The notes under the pieces are model-generated. The model saw only the letters and a list, made by a program, of their open reading frames with translations. It was not told the origin of the DNA and made no database searches. The position numbers and the translations under genes are program-made. 64,000 nt of DNA, taken from positions 109,836,141 to 109,900,140 of the forward strand of contig NC_079487.1 in the NCBI RefSeq assembly GCF_020520425.1. The letters run 5' to 3'. Shown piece after piece: positions 1 to 11,290 of the stretch; position 1 is the first letter of the stretch; every line of letters begins with the position of its first letter. This stretch comes from Spinacia oleracea (Eukaryota; Streptophyta; Magnoliopsida; Caryophyllales; Amaranthaceae).

Positions 1-1849
1 CTTGCTCTTGAACATAAGGTAAGAGTTGTCATCCTTATTATGTCCAGAGGTGTTTCTCGGTTTCAGAGTTCAACTGATCAAATAAACAGATAATCATAGC
101 CTATGATTCATCCGAGCACGGCCATGCATTTCACAGTTTCTAGCTCTCCGAGTGGCCTTGTACAACTTTTAAGCATCTCATCCCGATTTATGGGAGGACA
201 ATCCCAATCTTGCGATCTTGAGATTAGACTTCGTTTGATAGGTGATTACCTGAGCGTTGCCTTTATATCCTCCTTTTACGGTGCGACGGTTGGTCAACGT
301 CAAAGCAACCAGTTCTCAAACAAGTAATCTCAAATCACTCAGGTATTGAGGATTTAGTGTCTAATAATTTTAATGAAATTTACTTATGACAGATTTTCAT
401 CTCTTACAGTAAAGTTTCATAGGTCTTGTCCGATACTAGTCTTCCCAAAGTAAGTATCTATGCAAATGATTATGACATTGCCATGTCCACATAGTTCAAG
501 AAACAGAACTACTAGTCATCTTGCATTCTAATCGTCTAACGTTTTCTATGCGTCCAATTTTATAGAAAACTCCGACTAGGGACCATTTTCAACCTTTGAC
601 ATTCAAGTTCACTTGATAGACATTTCTTAGTCACAGGACTGGTCCTGACAGTCTATCTTGAATATATCGTCAAATTTGAAGGGACTCATCATTTAATACT
701 AAACCAAGATTAAATGGAATATGAAAATACATTTCATATATGATAAATGTTCAACCCCAATGTTTTATAACCATGGGCCTCAAACCCATCTTCTAAAACA
801 ATTCATGGAATTCAAAGCTATGCTTGATTTCCAGTGCTACAACGTGAGTGTTGCTTCTCACTTGTTGCATAGGTTTAGTTATCATGCTTTGCCAATCTTA
901 ATATCCTTTTCATCGAATGTTCTTCGAGATATGATGATAAGATCTTTTCGAGTTTTTTTATTATGTGATCTAGTCTTTCTTACTTCGATGGTGGTTTTAC
1001 TCATTTTTCAATGAAGAACCATCAAGTTAGCAGACGTTTTTCTTGCTTCAAGAGTGGTTTTACGCATTTTTCAATGAAGAACCATCAAGCCAGCAGATAG
1101 GTGATCTACCCAAGTTCAGTGAAGAACTTTAAACAACCCTGTTTTATTGCTTCTTAGGCAATAATTACTTTTACTTCAACTGTATAGGTTGCTAGTGATG
1201 CTTTGTTTGGATTTACCTATCCAGGCAGTTCATAGATATGTGGAAGATTCTCCAACTATATCTTGGAACATAGAAATTATTATTTTAATTTCCCACGCAA
1301 CAACTCATGGTCTCCAACCCATGTTGCCATTTTCAAAACACGATGCTCTATAGCTCGTCCTTATCAATGGTTAACTCCAAAGGGTCTTGCTTGATCCTTT
1401 GCCAGTGTTTATGTGTGTAGCATCAATATTTAGCATATCTTTATTTCCTTGAATCAAGAACTATTCCTATGTACCTTTTCAAGTACCATAAGTATTCTTG
1501 ATCTCAATCTAGTTGATCTTTACTTAGATCAATAGAGATTGGTATATGTTCGTCATGGCTAAAGTCATACGATACGTTTTTGGCGATCCTCATATTATAT
1601 CATACATGATTAATTCTTTTGCAGAATAATTCCCAATTGAATTCTATTCATGTAACTTTAGCTCATTCAATTTCAGCAGATACTGAATCCAGCTAAATTC
1701 TTTGACATATAATATAGGTTTAAGAATCTCATTTAGACTCTTTGATGTTTAACTTAGTAAATGCTTATACATAGTTCAAACATTCTTTACTTAGATTTAT
1801 TCACATGGGTCGAATATCTCCAATGGAGTCATTCGTGTTTGATTTAGTA

Positions 1850-2550
1850 AATGCCATTACTTAATCTAAAACATTAATATAAGATCTTTGTAAATAGATC
1901 TTAATACCCAGTATGCACTAAGTTTCGCCTTGGTCCAACATTGATGAATAATTTCAAACCTAAGTTATTATCATTTGAATGTTATTTCACAATAGAGAGA
2001 TATGTGTGTGATACACATAGGACCAATTAAGTTTTATGTACTCCCACTAAACTTCTTATATACCTATAAGAATCATGTACATTTTATGAAACTAAAATAC
2101 TTATTAGCTTCACTAAAATACATTTCTAATTCCCAATTGCTTGCTTAAATCTGTACTTAGATTTCATAAGCTAGCTTTCTTTTTCAATCATTTATTTGGA
2201 TCCACAAATCCTATGACATACCATGTACATATTTTATTCCAACATTTTATTGAGGAATTGTTTTGTCATCCAATTGCTATATGTACCGATATGCAATCAT
2301 TGCTTGAATTATAGACTTGAGCATTACGATTATGCATGAGGTTTCAACACAATCCATGCCATGAATTTGCTTGTAACCTTTTAGCAACTAATCTAGCTTT
2401 GTGCGTGAACACAATTCCATGTTTGATGGTTTTTATCCTTAAAACAAACTTGCAACCAATAGGTGTGAAACTATTCTTGCAAATCAACAAAATTTCAATT
2501 TTGTCATCAAAACATTGAGTATGTTTTATGGCCTCTAACCATTTAAACAT
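1850..2550 (-). pseudogene. Degenerate Copia reverse transcriptase remnant in element A
   Basis: On the minus strand a 68-codon open stretch (2550-2344) shows the Copia RT start: a tryptophan-led WLEAIK segment, then PIGCKFVLRIKT and GIVFTHKARLVAK. These correspond to the family pattern P-x-G-x-K-x-I-x-C-K-W-V-F-K-x-K followed by YKARLVAKG. Past this the frame is broken by stops and indels. The same stretch, equally broken, is in element B. It shows Copia ancestry and cannot encode a working enzyme. Confidence 0.7.
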
Positions 2551-5500
2551 ATAGTCTATATATGGCCTCTAACCATTTTAGGGAATCTATATTTCGTCAT
2601 AGCTTTCTTACAAGTCACAAACTCATTAATCTATATGATAATAGTTTGACTGCAAGTTGTAGGTTTCTTCACTATTTAATAGAAGAATCTCATAGTTTCA
2701 TTGACCTGATCTCTATGTTTCTTCACTATCTAATAGAAGAGTCTCATAGTTCCAGTGACTTGAACTCTATGCCTACTAGGGTATAGAACATCAAACAATA
2801 GAATATCAATAGCCACTTAAAAGTCCTTTGAATATTCTGTTCTCCTTGAAGCACTTGTAAAGTCTTCTAAGAGATGTCTATTCCTTAAAGCCACTTGTAA
2901 AGTCCTTAAAGAATACGTTCGGGTTTTCTGAAGCACTTCGAAAAGCCTCCGGAATGTCTGTTTATGTTTGTTGTTCGCCTCGAAGACTTTCGAGGTCTAT
3001 TTTCTCCCACTTGTCATTTTGGAAACGAATCTCCAAAAGGACATTATTTCGAGCAAACAAACATTATGTTCTCAAAAATTCGTGGTAGAAACAATACCCT
3101 TGTGTCTCATTTGAATAAATCACAATGAAACATATATCTATACTTGACCCTTAGTTTGTCGAATGACAAACACTAAGCTCCCACTGAGTTTTGCAACTCT
3201 CTAGATATATTTTATGAAAAGTTATTCTGAAATTACTTTTCAATAGCTTTGACGAATTTGGTTTAGTTTGGTGGTAGTTGAGCATTTTGTTTTAGAAATT
3301 ATAGGAAAAGTCTTTATGATCCATCATTGATCGAATCAAGTACTAATTGACTTCGATTATTCTAACTAAGATATGCCATATCTTATGGACCTAGATTGTG
3401 AAATTACAACACACAATCATTGATGATCATATTTGGTCTCAAGTAATCATCAACATGATCTAACCTAGATCTTTATGATTTCTTGCCAAGTGGATTTTAT
3501 ACTTCTGAATCTTTGAACCAGCCAAACAGATTCAACTTATATCACATTTGAGTAAATAAACCTATATTCACTCAAATCCATGTGAAATAATAAAGTCATA
3601 AAACCTTTCTTTAGCTTTGAACTCTATCGTCTAGGCGTTCTAACAATAGTTCATATTCTTTGTTACTTTCAACAAGTAAGACTAGCTTGTCTTAAGTTGA
3701 TCTAGAAATCAACCAACTTTCAAAAGTCCATTAAAATAGAGCTTTTGAATGTTAACTTGTTGATATGGTCTAAGCAACAATGCCAAAGATTAGTGGAACT
3801 CAAATCAAGGGGTTGATTTGAACCTAGTAAAGTTCTTTAAAGAGTTGTTTGTTTTAATCAAGCATATTGACTCAACCCGTAATTGACCATTTCATTCAAA
3901 TAAACAAACAACATTGTTTTTGTTTTTCTTGAATGTGAGTCTTTCTGTGTTTGAAAACAGAAATTTAGGTATGCTGATTATGGAACAAAATAGCCATTAA
4001 GTTCCAGCCTTTGAAAGGACTTAAAACAAACTAGATGACTCTACAACTAATGTAGCATTGCCATGCTTCATTTCCCACTTGTAGGTCATTAGTGTATCCT
4101 AGCTTCCATTGTTTGAGTTATTACCGAAGTAAGAACCTCAAGCGGTATATGATACCAAGGAAGTTTGATTGCTAGGTCACTTCTCTTTAAACATAAACTT
4201 ATAGGTAGAAACGGAATCGTAAATTCCTTTCATATGTTCCTTTGTTTTCCTATTTCTTGTACCCTTTCTTATAGTCTTAAGAATTGAATTCTTTAGTGTT
4301 GACTTTTATACTTTGTTAGACATGTCCAATGTCACCAACAAGGTTCTTTACCATTTTAATTTATGTTGAATATTTTGTTTCAACTAGATGATCTTACCAG
4401 AAGCTTCTAAAGTTCTCTAAGTATCGATCTATTCGAATGTCTAGGGACTAGACTCATTCGAGAATTAAATGGACAAAGATATTAGGTTGTTAACCATTGG
4501 TAAAGCTGAGCGTTTAAGCTCAATGCTTTATGATCTCAAAACTACAGTGTATTTTGAATTCACAAGCACCAATTGGTTTGCCATTCGATTTTGATATTCA
4601 AAAACAACCATAAAAGTCGATATAAGAAACGTACATTTTAAATTGCTCACTTTCTCTCTTTTCCGTGAATCGTTCTTGGATTCACTACCAATCGAGGAAA
4701 TTTACTGTTACCTTTCTAAAAGGATTTATTGCAGTGCAAGATATTTAATTATAAACAATAATTAAAACATACATTGAAGTATGCAAAGTCTAAACATTTA
4801 TCATGAGTAATAACTTGAAAATTAAAGCAATCATGCAATTTCAACAAGTTATTAGCATTTTATTCGAATTATGTGTTCCGGCAGGTGTGAATAAAATGAT
4901 TCCAAGACCCTAAAACCATTGAAGAATTAAGCACAGTTTGTCGACTCAATTCTAAAACATTTTAGGTAAGCAAAAGCCTTTTGCTAATAGTCTAGAAACT
5001 ATTCTTGGTTGATAGGTACGTCTAAGAACTTATTAGGTAAACCTATCGATTTTCCCACGACATAAAAGGACTCCTTACTTATATCGTTGAGTTTCACCAA
5101 AACTAACATGTACTCACAATTATTTGTGTACCTTGCCCCTTTAGGACCAATAAGTAACACCTCGCTGAGCGAAAACTATTACTAGATTGATGTAAAGGAT
5201 ACCCAAGCAAGTGTATATTTTGGCATGGCACCTTTTAACTCAATTTTTAAGTTTGGAACTTAAGGCTCTTACTATGTTGGTTAGATTTTAAGTGAACTAA
5301 AATCCTTAATCATGCAACATAATCAAGCTTTTGATCTCATGCATTTTAAGACATATTTAAAGCAATAAATAACTTAAAGCATGCATAAGATAAATGTGAT
5401 CTAGTATGGCCCGACTTCATCTTGAAGCTTTAACTTCAAAGTCCGTCTTGAAAATCTCCGTGGGAGGCACCATTTTCTTCAAATAGGATAAGCTATAATT

Positions 5501-6189
5501 AAAACTAATTACAACTATTTGATGGTACGCAGACCATATTTGAATTGAAAAACAACTTTGGTACTTTAGACCAATTACATTCAAATTAATGGTACGCAGA
5601 CCATATTTTCTATCCTATTTGGGCCATACTAGTCACTTCATAACCTGCAAAACAGTACATATACAATATATACCATTCACCCATTCATTATCATGAATGG
5701 CCCACATAGCTGGTTAGTAAAACACATTATGCATAACGTAAACATTTGCAGCAATTAATCAAGGGCACCAATAATCTACCAATTATTCAGTCCTTATTAA
5801 TTCTAATCAAGTTGTTTTAACCTTAAGGATTTGTAGACCTAATCAAGAGTTTTATGACTAAAAGGGCTCCCACTTAAACCAATAAATTCATATGCTTTAC
5901 TAATTTTAAACATAAAAATGTATTTCAAGTCTAACCGGAAACATACAAATTTAATTAAAATTTAAAGCTCATATAAATTTATAATTGAATCCAAATAGTT
6001 TAATTTAATTTCAGTCGTATTTAAATTAATTCATGATTTTAATTTTAGTAAAATAATTAGAATAAATAAAATTTATTATAATTACAATATTCAAAATTAA
6101 AATCCAAGAAAATAATTTAAATTATTAATTTTAAAATTAATTAAAATTACGTAAACTGAAAATTTTCAAATTAAACATTCAAAACGATC

Positions 6190-6780
6190 TAATCGCAACG
6201 CAAACACCCTACGCATTGCACGCCCATGGGCCGCACGCACACAACCATCGCTGGCCATGTGCGCGCAGCCCATGCGCTCGTCGCATAGCTGCTGCATCTC
6301 CATCGCAAGCCATCGCACGCTATGGTGCTTGCTGTGCGCGCGCCAGCGCTCGACGCACGCGAGCCATCGCTCGCTGTGCGCGCTCGCCAGCGCACGCTGC
6401 GCGCGCTCCATCGCTCGCTGTGCGCGCGAGCCATCGCTCGCTGTGCGCGCGAGCCATCGCTCGCTGTGCGCGAGCAATTGCGCGCGTTCAACGCTGGGCG
6501 CAGCGCTCGTGGCACGCGAGCTTGCGCTCGCTGCGCGCGAGGCTGCGCGCGCTTGCGCGAGGCAGTGCGCGTCATGGCGCAGCTCGCTTGCTGCCCACAC
6601 GCGACTGCCTTGACTTGCCTTTCGCCCATGCCCATTTGTTCATAGCTCGTGGCCCACGACACAAGGCAGGGCTGCTTCCTTGTGCTCGTGCACCACGCCC
6701 TTGCTCATTGCATTCGTGCCGCACGGGCGACGAGCTCCCTTGCTCGTCGTCGCATGCCCGCACTATACAACACCCCTTAA
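6190..6780. repeat. GC-rich minisatellite-like island inside element A
   Basis: This island is strongly GC-rich inside very AT-rich flanks. It is built from imperfect repeats of CGCGAGCCATCGCTCGCTGTG type, clearest at 6355-6475. Several frames on both strands are open across it and give Ala/Arg-rich translations, which is the expected side effect of GC-rich repeats rather than evidence of a gene. The matching island in element B (10560-11290) is longer, so repeat copy number differs between the copies. Confidence 0.75.
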
Positions 6781-7557
6781 GGGTAACACGAAGCGTCCAT
6801 TGCTTTGTGCGCGCAAGTTATATGAACGAATCGCATAAAAATTTAAAATTTATATTTAAAATTAATGACAAATTAATAAATAATATTAATTTCATAATTT
6901 TAGGGCGAAAAATCGAAAATTTATTATTCAATTGATTTCCGATTGTTATGGATTCAAGTCTAGGTCATAAAAATTTAAAATTTATCATAAATTTACAATT
7001 TTTATGGTGGTTTTTAATCATAGGTTTCTAATTAAATTATAATTAATTATGAAAATCAAATTAATTCTAAATTATTCTAATTTTCAACAAATTAATCATA
7101 ATTACAAATTAGATTGCATAATTAACAAGGCTAGGCATTCAAACTTGTTAAACATATACAGTAGGTCAATCAAAAATTCAAGATTTATCAACAAGAATCG
7201 CAAATATTTAATTTAACATCTTAAATTTACGAAATTTTGCATTCGAAAAACTAAAACCTTCGAAAAGTCATAGTTACGCTTCGAATTTGAGAATTCTGGG
7301 TTCGGCAGAAAAATAACTATTTTTGTCAAAATTTTAGAATGCCTTTTACATGCGGAATTGACACAAAAATCACTCGATTTGGATGAGTAACGAAGAAACT
7401 GCCGAAAAACTGCGTACGTATAATTAAATAAACGCAATTTGCAATTAATTAACAATTACGAAAATTAATCACCCCTTTTAATTCTTGCAAATTTGTAATA
7501 TTTAACCATGTTCATGCAAATTAGATTATGAAAATAATAAGGGGCTCGTGATACCAC

Positions 7558-8480
7558 TGTTAGGTTATGATACATATGATATTACATAAATCATGCGGAA
7601 ACAACCATTAACCCAGGAATACATATTATTTACACATAATCATATAGCATAATTTAGATGCATACTCTTTGTTGCGTGCCTTCCCTAGCTGCGCCCGAAC
7701 CGAACAAGAACAAGTCTTTAGGACTCCAAGTGTCGTCCCTCCGTAGATAGTCCACAGCACGTCCGGATCCGCCTTAAGATTGACCAACTAGAATCGCCCT
7801 TAAGGTACTAGAATTTTCGGCACTTTTGAGCAAGATGTGTGACTGAATTTTTCTCTCAAAAACTCACTTTGAATACTTTGAAACTCGTTATAAATTGTGA
7901 ACCCAGGCCACATATTTATAGGGGTATGGAAAGGGAATTGGAATCCTATTAGGATACGAATTAATTAAACTTAGAATCCTACAAGAACTCTAATTAATTA
8001 ATTTATCAAATAGAATTAGGAATTTAATCATTAACCGAACTCTGCACGTTTTAGGAATCGTGCATGAACACAAACACTTACGCACACACACACGGCAGCC
8101 ACGATGGGCCGCCCATGCGCGTGCGTGCGAGCAGCAGCCCACGCAGCGAGGCCTACGCGAGCTACAAGCCCACGCAAGCATCTGCGCGCGCTGCGCGCGC
8201 TGTGCGCGCTGCCACGGCCTGCTGGGCCTGGCCTTGCGCTGTTCGTGTGGCGCGCTGGGCTTGCTGGGCGATGGCCTGGCTTCGTGCTGGGCCCTCGTCC
8301 GGCAGGCCTCGTCCGATGCTTATTCGTACGATACGCTTCCGATTAAATTTCCGATTCCAGAATTCATTTCCGATACGAACAATATTTAACATTTCCGATT
8401 CCGGAATTAATTTCCGTTTCGAACAAATATTTAATATTTCCGTTTCTGGAATTATTTTCCGATTCCGATAATATTTCCGA
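7558..8480 (-). repeat. Element A 5' LTR, inner part (interrupted by element B)
   Basis: On the minus strand this is the downstream part of the LTR of A, ending at 7558 next to the primer-binding site. It contains a minus-strand TATA-like CTATAAATATG (about 7911-7921), a GC-rich block (8090-8310) and a run of repeats of TTTCCGATTCCGG type (8335-8480). The rest of the LTR is at 18867-19356. Joining the two halves without element B and one TCCGA copy gives a sequence that matches the uninterrupted LTR of B across the join. Confidence 0.9.
8476..8480. repeat. Target site duplication of element B, left copy (TCCGA)
   Basis: The five bases TCCGA lie directly before the TG that opens the 5' LTR of B. 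The same five bases lie directly after the CA that closes its 3' LTR (18862-18866). Five base pairs is the usual duplication length for Copia integrases. Confidence 0.9.
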
Positions 8481-9822
8481 TGAAGGAAATAATGCCCTTG
8501 GTCCAAGTATGCATTCTATGTTAAGTCTAATAAATGCGGTTCAGTATTAATTAACAAGTTAATAATTCAGTGAGATCAAGTGAGCTGAATGCCTAGCTAG
8601 AGGCCGCTTCAGTTCAAGTGGAATTAATGATATTAATCCACAGCTTACTCTTGACTGAACCCGTAGGGTCACACAAATAGTACGTAAACGGATCAAGTAT
8701 TTAATGGCATTAAATACTCCATCTATGAATATTCGGAACCGACGGATCTTGGTTTCAGTGGGAGCTAAGATCGTCACAGGCAAGAAATGAATACTCCGGA
8801 AACGATGATATTGCCGGAAACGGAAATATGGATCGTATCGGAAATATGAATATTATCCAAGTCGTAGATGTTGCCGGAAACGGAAACATGGTACGTATCG
8901 GAAAATATTATTGGAAATGGAAATATTACCAGAATCGGAAATATTGCCGGAAACGGAAATATTGTCAGAATCGGAAATATTGCCGGAATCGGAAAATAAT
9001 TCCGGAAACGGAAATATTAAATATTTGTTCGAAACGGAAATTAATTCCGGAATCGGAAATATTGAATATTGTTCGTATCGGAAATAGATTCCGGAAATGG
9101 AAATTTAATCGGAAGCGTATCGTACGAATTAGCATCGGACGAGGCCTGCCGGACGAAGGCCCAGCACGAAGCCAGGCCGTCGCCCAGCAAGCACGCACGC
9201 CACAAGCCCAGCGCGCGCCAAGGCCACGGATGCGTGGGCCTTGCTGCGTGGGCTACAGCTCGCACGCATGGGCAGTCCTTGTGGCTGCCGTGTGTGTGTG
9301 AGTTTGTGCTCATGCGTGATTCCTGAATCTGCAAGAGTCAGTATATGATTAAATGTCTATTCCTAATTGGATAAATTAATTAAATAGAATTCATGTAGGA
9401 TTCTAATTCCAATTAATTCGCATCCTACTAGGATTACGATTCCTTTTCCATAACTCTATAAATAAAGGCCTAGGGGTCATAATTTACATACAAGTTTCAA
9501 AGTATTCAAAAGTGAGTTTTTTTGAGAGAAAATCAAACACACATCTTGCTCAAAAGTGCCGAAATTTTCTAGTACCTTAAGGGCGATTCTAGTTGGTCAA
9601 TCTTAAGGCGGATCCGGACGTGCTGTGGACTATCTACGGAGGGACGACACTTGGAGTCCTAAAAGACTTGTTCTTGTTCGGTTCGGGCGCAGCTAGGGAG
9701 GGCACGCAACAAAGAGTATGCATCTAATTATGCTATATGATTATGTGTAAATAATATGCTTCCTGGGTTAATGGTTGTTTCCGCATGATCTATGTAAATG
9801 TCATATGTATCATAACCTGACA
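8481..9822 (+). repeat. 5' LTR of element B
   Basis: The LTR opens with TGAAGGAAATAATG and closes with CATAACCTGACA (TG...CA). It holds an array of CGGAAATATTGCCGGAAA-type repeats at about 8800-9110, a GC-rich block (9140-9300) and a TATA-like TATAAATA at 9457-9464. A 74-codon minus-strand ORF (8559-8783) recurs in every LTR copy here but has no recognisable domain. Confidence 0.93.
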
Positions 9823-9823
9823 G

Positions 9824-9840
9824 TGGTATCACGAGCCCCT
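9824..9840 (+). other. Primer-binding site of element B
   Basis: TGGTATCACGAGCCCC starts two bases after the LTR. It resembles the TGGTATCAGAGCC site pairing with initiator Met tRNA that is common in plant Copia elements, with one extra C. The same variant is in element A, so it is a family trait. Confidence 0.7.
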
Positions 9841-10559
9841 TATTATTTTCATAATCTAAATTGCATGAACATGGTTAAATATTACAAATTTGCAAGAATT
9901 AAAAGGGGTGATTAATTTTCGTAATTGTTAATTAGTTGCAAATTGCGTTTATTTAATTATACGTACGCAGTTTTTCGGCAGTTTCTTCATTACTCATCCG
10001 AATTGAGTGATTTTTGTGTCAATTCCGCATGTAAAAGGCATTCTAAAATTTTGACAAAAATAGTATTTTTCTGCCGAACCCAGAATTCTCAAATTCGAAG
10101 CCTAACTATGACTTTTCGAAGGTTTTAGTTTTTCGAATGCAAAATTTCGTAAATTTAAGATGTTAAATTAAATATTTGCGATTCTTGTTGATAAATCTTG
10201 AATTTTTGATTGACCTAATGCATATGTTTAACAAGTTTGAATGCCTAGTCTTGTTAATTATGCAATCTAATTTGTAATTATGATTAATTTGTTGAAAATT
10301 AGAATAATTTAGAATTAATTTGATTTTCATAATTAATTGTAATTTAATTAGAAACCTATGATTAAAAACCACCATAAAAATTGTAAATTTACGATAAATT
10401 TTAAATTTTTATGACCTAGACTTGAATCCATATCAATCGGAAATCAATTGGATAATAAATTTTCGATTTTTCGCCCTAAAATTATGAAATTAATATTATT
10501 TATTAATTTGTCATTAATTTTAAATATAAATTTTAAATTTTATGCGATTCGTTCAAATA

Positions 10560-11290
10560 ACTTGCACGCGCGAAGCAATGGACGCTTCGTGTTACCCTTA
10601 AGGGGTGTTGTATAATGCGGGCATGCGACGACGAGCAAGGGAGCTCGTCGCCCGTGCGGCACGAATGCAATGAGCAAGGCCGTAGTGCACGAGCACAAGG
10701 CAGCAGCCCTGCCTTGTGTCGTGTGCCACGAGCAATGAACGTATGGGCATGGGCGAGGGGCGAGCCAAGGCAGTCGCGTGTGGGCAGCAAGCGAGCTGCG
10801 CCACAGCGCGCGCTGCCTCGCACAACAGCGCGCAGCCTCGTGCGCAGCGAGCGCAAGCTCGCGTGCCACGAGCGCTGCGCCCAGCATCACTCGCGCGCAC
10901 CAGCGAGCGATCTCGCGCGCCAGCGCGCGATCTCGCGCGCCAGCGAGCGATGCAGCGCCCCAGCGAGCGATGGCTCGCGCGCACCAGCGAGCGATCTCGC
11001 GCGCCAGCGCGCGATCTCGCGCGCCAGCGAGCGATGCAGCGCCCCAGCGAGCGATGGCTCGCGCGCACCAGCGAGCGATCTCGCGCACCAGCGAGCGCGG
11101 TAACGCGCGCGCGCTGCGAGCGATAGCTCGCGTGCGGTGGGCGCTGTGCGGAGGCTTGCGTATGGGACAGCAGCAGCTATGCAACGAGCGCATGGGCTGC
11201 GCGCACATGGCCAGCAATGGCTGTGTGCGTACAGCCCATGGGCGTGCAACGCGTAGGGTGTTTGCGTTTCGATTAGATCGTTTTGAATGT
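10560..11290. repeat. GC-rich tandem repeat island inside element B
   Basis: Units of about 24 bp such as GCGAGCGATCTCGCGCGCCA repeat between about 10895 and 11100, with a larger unit of about 90 bp duplicated (10905-10990 and 10995-11080). The island begins right after an AT-rich stretch and ends at the AT-rich junction near 11290. It is open in several frames on both strands with low-complexity Ala/Arg/Ser translations, so I do not call a gene. It is the longer counterpart of 6190-6780. Confidence 0.75.

Larger units (their letters stand above)
1..7557 (-). mobile_element. Element A internal domain, non-coding Copia-like LTR retrotransposon (left end off window)
   Basis: This is the internal domain of an LTR retrotransposon read on the minus strand, from its primer-binding site near 7557 down to position 1. 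It is the inverted counterpart of element B: position 1 pairs with about 17461 and 7558 pairs with 9822. Because B has only about 58 more bases before its 3' LTR, the 3' LTR of A must lie just off the left edge. No gag or pol ORF survives. The only recognisable coding trace is a Copia reverse transcriptase remnant near 1.85-2.55 kb. The primer-binding site (7541-7556, minus strand) reads TGGTATCACGAGCCCC, like the initiator-Met type used by Copia elements but with one extra base. Confidence 0.85.

Noticed and set aside
103..327. 74-codon ORF repeated at 17135-17359
   Set aside because: It is present twice only because the elements are inverted copies, and it has no recognisable domain.
6166..6935. 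Long overlapping Ala/Arg-rich ORFs on both strands
   Set aside because: They lie in GC-rich tandem repeats that lack stops in several frames at once. They are not conserved as proteins between elements A and B, and no domain is visible.
8559..8783. 74-codon minus-strand ORF conserved in all three LTR copies (also 17598-17822 and 19054-19278)
   Set aside because: Conservation follows from recent LTR copying. It lies antisense in the LTR with no motif or start context that argues for a protein.
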